DNA of 6,169 nucleotides from CAZGXQ01 sp964530195 (GTDB taxonomy: Bacteria; Patescibacteriota; Minisyncoccia; Minisyncoccales; GBS-2), in the NCBI GenBank assembly GCA_964530195.1, contig CAZGXQ010000050.1, forward strand, positions 1-6,169, written 5' to 3'. The notes under the pieces are model-generated. The model saw nothing but the letters and a program-made list of their open reading frames with translations, ran no database searches and had not been told where the DNA came from. Shown piece after piece: positions 5,865 to 6,169 of the stretch. The position numbers and the translations under genes are program-made. Each line of letters starts with the position of its first letter. The stretch's first letter is position 1.

Positions 5865-6169
5865 TTATCTTAACAAATAGGCAAGCAAGCCCATAATTCC
5901 TTTACTCATTAATACTAAAGAAAGCCCAACTAAAGAATAGATTATACAATTTTTTCCAAAACTTATTTGTCTTTCATTTCCAGCTGCAGTTACTATTAAA
6001 ATTGCTCCAACAATTATTAAGACTACTGCTATTGGTAAAGTAACAGTAAAAATTATATTTAAAATGTTATTTACCAAAACCCAAAAATTTGGACTCCCTA
6101 CAGGATTTGTGAAAGAAATAACTGTTTGGGCTAAAACAAGTGCTGGCAAAAAAATATTCAAAAAAAGAA
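5865..6169 (-). CDS. VirB2/TrbC-like pilin family protein, 5' end cut by window edge
   Basis: A TTG at 6161-6159 could start a 98-residue product, but the frame stays open to the window edge and continues as hydrophobic codons (Leu-Phe before the TTG). The true start with its basic residues is therefore probably beyond position 6169. LFLNIFLPALVLA is the core of a signal peptide, cleaved before QT. Numbering from the TTG, the mature part has a polar lead, a first helix (about 32-58, VLIIVGAILIVTAA), the turn GNERQISFGKN (61-71) and a second helix (72-95). GNE replaces the GNP or GDP of the paralogs. It is the first visible gene of the cluster, and the promoter is not in view. Confidence 0.68.
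   Translation of the reverse strand, partial: LFLNIFLPALVLAQTVISFTNPVGSPNFWVLVNNILNIIFTVTLPIAVVLIIVGAILIVTAAGNERQISFGKNCIIYSLVGLSLVLMSKGIMGLLAYLLR

Noticed and set aside
1..6169. CRISPR arrays, insertion sequences, riboswitches or attachment sites
   Set aside because: No regularly spaced repeats, transposase-like frame, terminal inverted repeats or recognisable riboswitch core were found on reading both strands.
4774..6169. Pilin-like cluster as phage holins
   Set aside because: The proteins have cleavable signal peptide features and the conserved GG...(S/A)xG(D/N)P...GKK turn typical of VirB2-like proteins, and no lysis or phage gene is nearby. Kept only as an alternative.

Overview
The window is a strongly AT-rich, gene-dense stretch of a bacterial genome that looks most like a member of the Candidate Phyla Radiation (Patescibacteria), perhaps a Parcubacteria- or Microgenomates-type lineage. 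This is inferred from the combination of a ValRS with an STLSTAKDIINLWVARM-type core, an N-terminally anchored family 2 glycosyltransferase, an Hsp20 with a Lys/Glu-rich head, several two-helix VirB2/TrbC-like pilins in a row, very tight gene packing and almost no Shine-Dalgarno sequences. The standard bacterial code fits all genes. No database search was possible, so the lineage call is from memory of the families.

Layout. Positions 1-1842 (minus strand) hold the first 614 codons of valS, which runs off the left edge. A 63-bp divergent region (1843-1905) carries what look like two overlapping promoters, one for valS leftward and one for tRNA-Glu rightward. The plus-strand unit is tRNA-Glu(UUC) (1906-1977), a membrane glycosyltransferase (1979-3502), a PrsW-family intramembrane protease (3504-4268) and an Hsp20 chaperone (4265-4768). 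These are packed with 1-nt gaps or a 4-nt overlap and are probably one transcript. Five bases further on, the convergent minus-strand cluster ends. Read from the right edge leftward it encodes four small secreted two-helix proteins of the VirB2/TrbC-like pilin type (5865-6169 partial, 5573-5860, 5180-5542, 4774-5088). The only long spacer in the cluster (5089-5179) contains a strong hairpin whose T-run lies on the plus-strand side.

How the genes fit together. The plus-strand unit joins translation (tRNA), envelope polysaccharide synthesis (GT2), membrane proteolysis (PrsW) and protein folding (Hsp20). A shared envelope-stress role is possible but is only inferred from adjacency. The pilin cluster is the most distinctive part: four paralogs in two sequence subtypes with no secretion ATPase or other type IV secretion component in view. 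The other notable points are the 1-nt junction between tRNA and glycosyltransferase, which implies an mRNA made leaderless by tRNA processing; an apparently leaderless valS; a deletion in the ValRS core; and two repeat-like in-frame inserts in valS.
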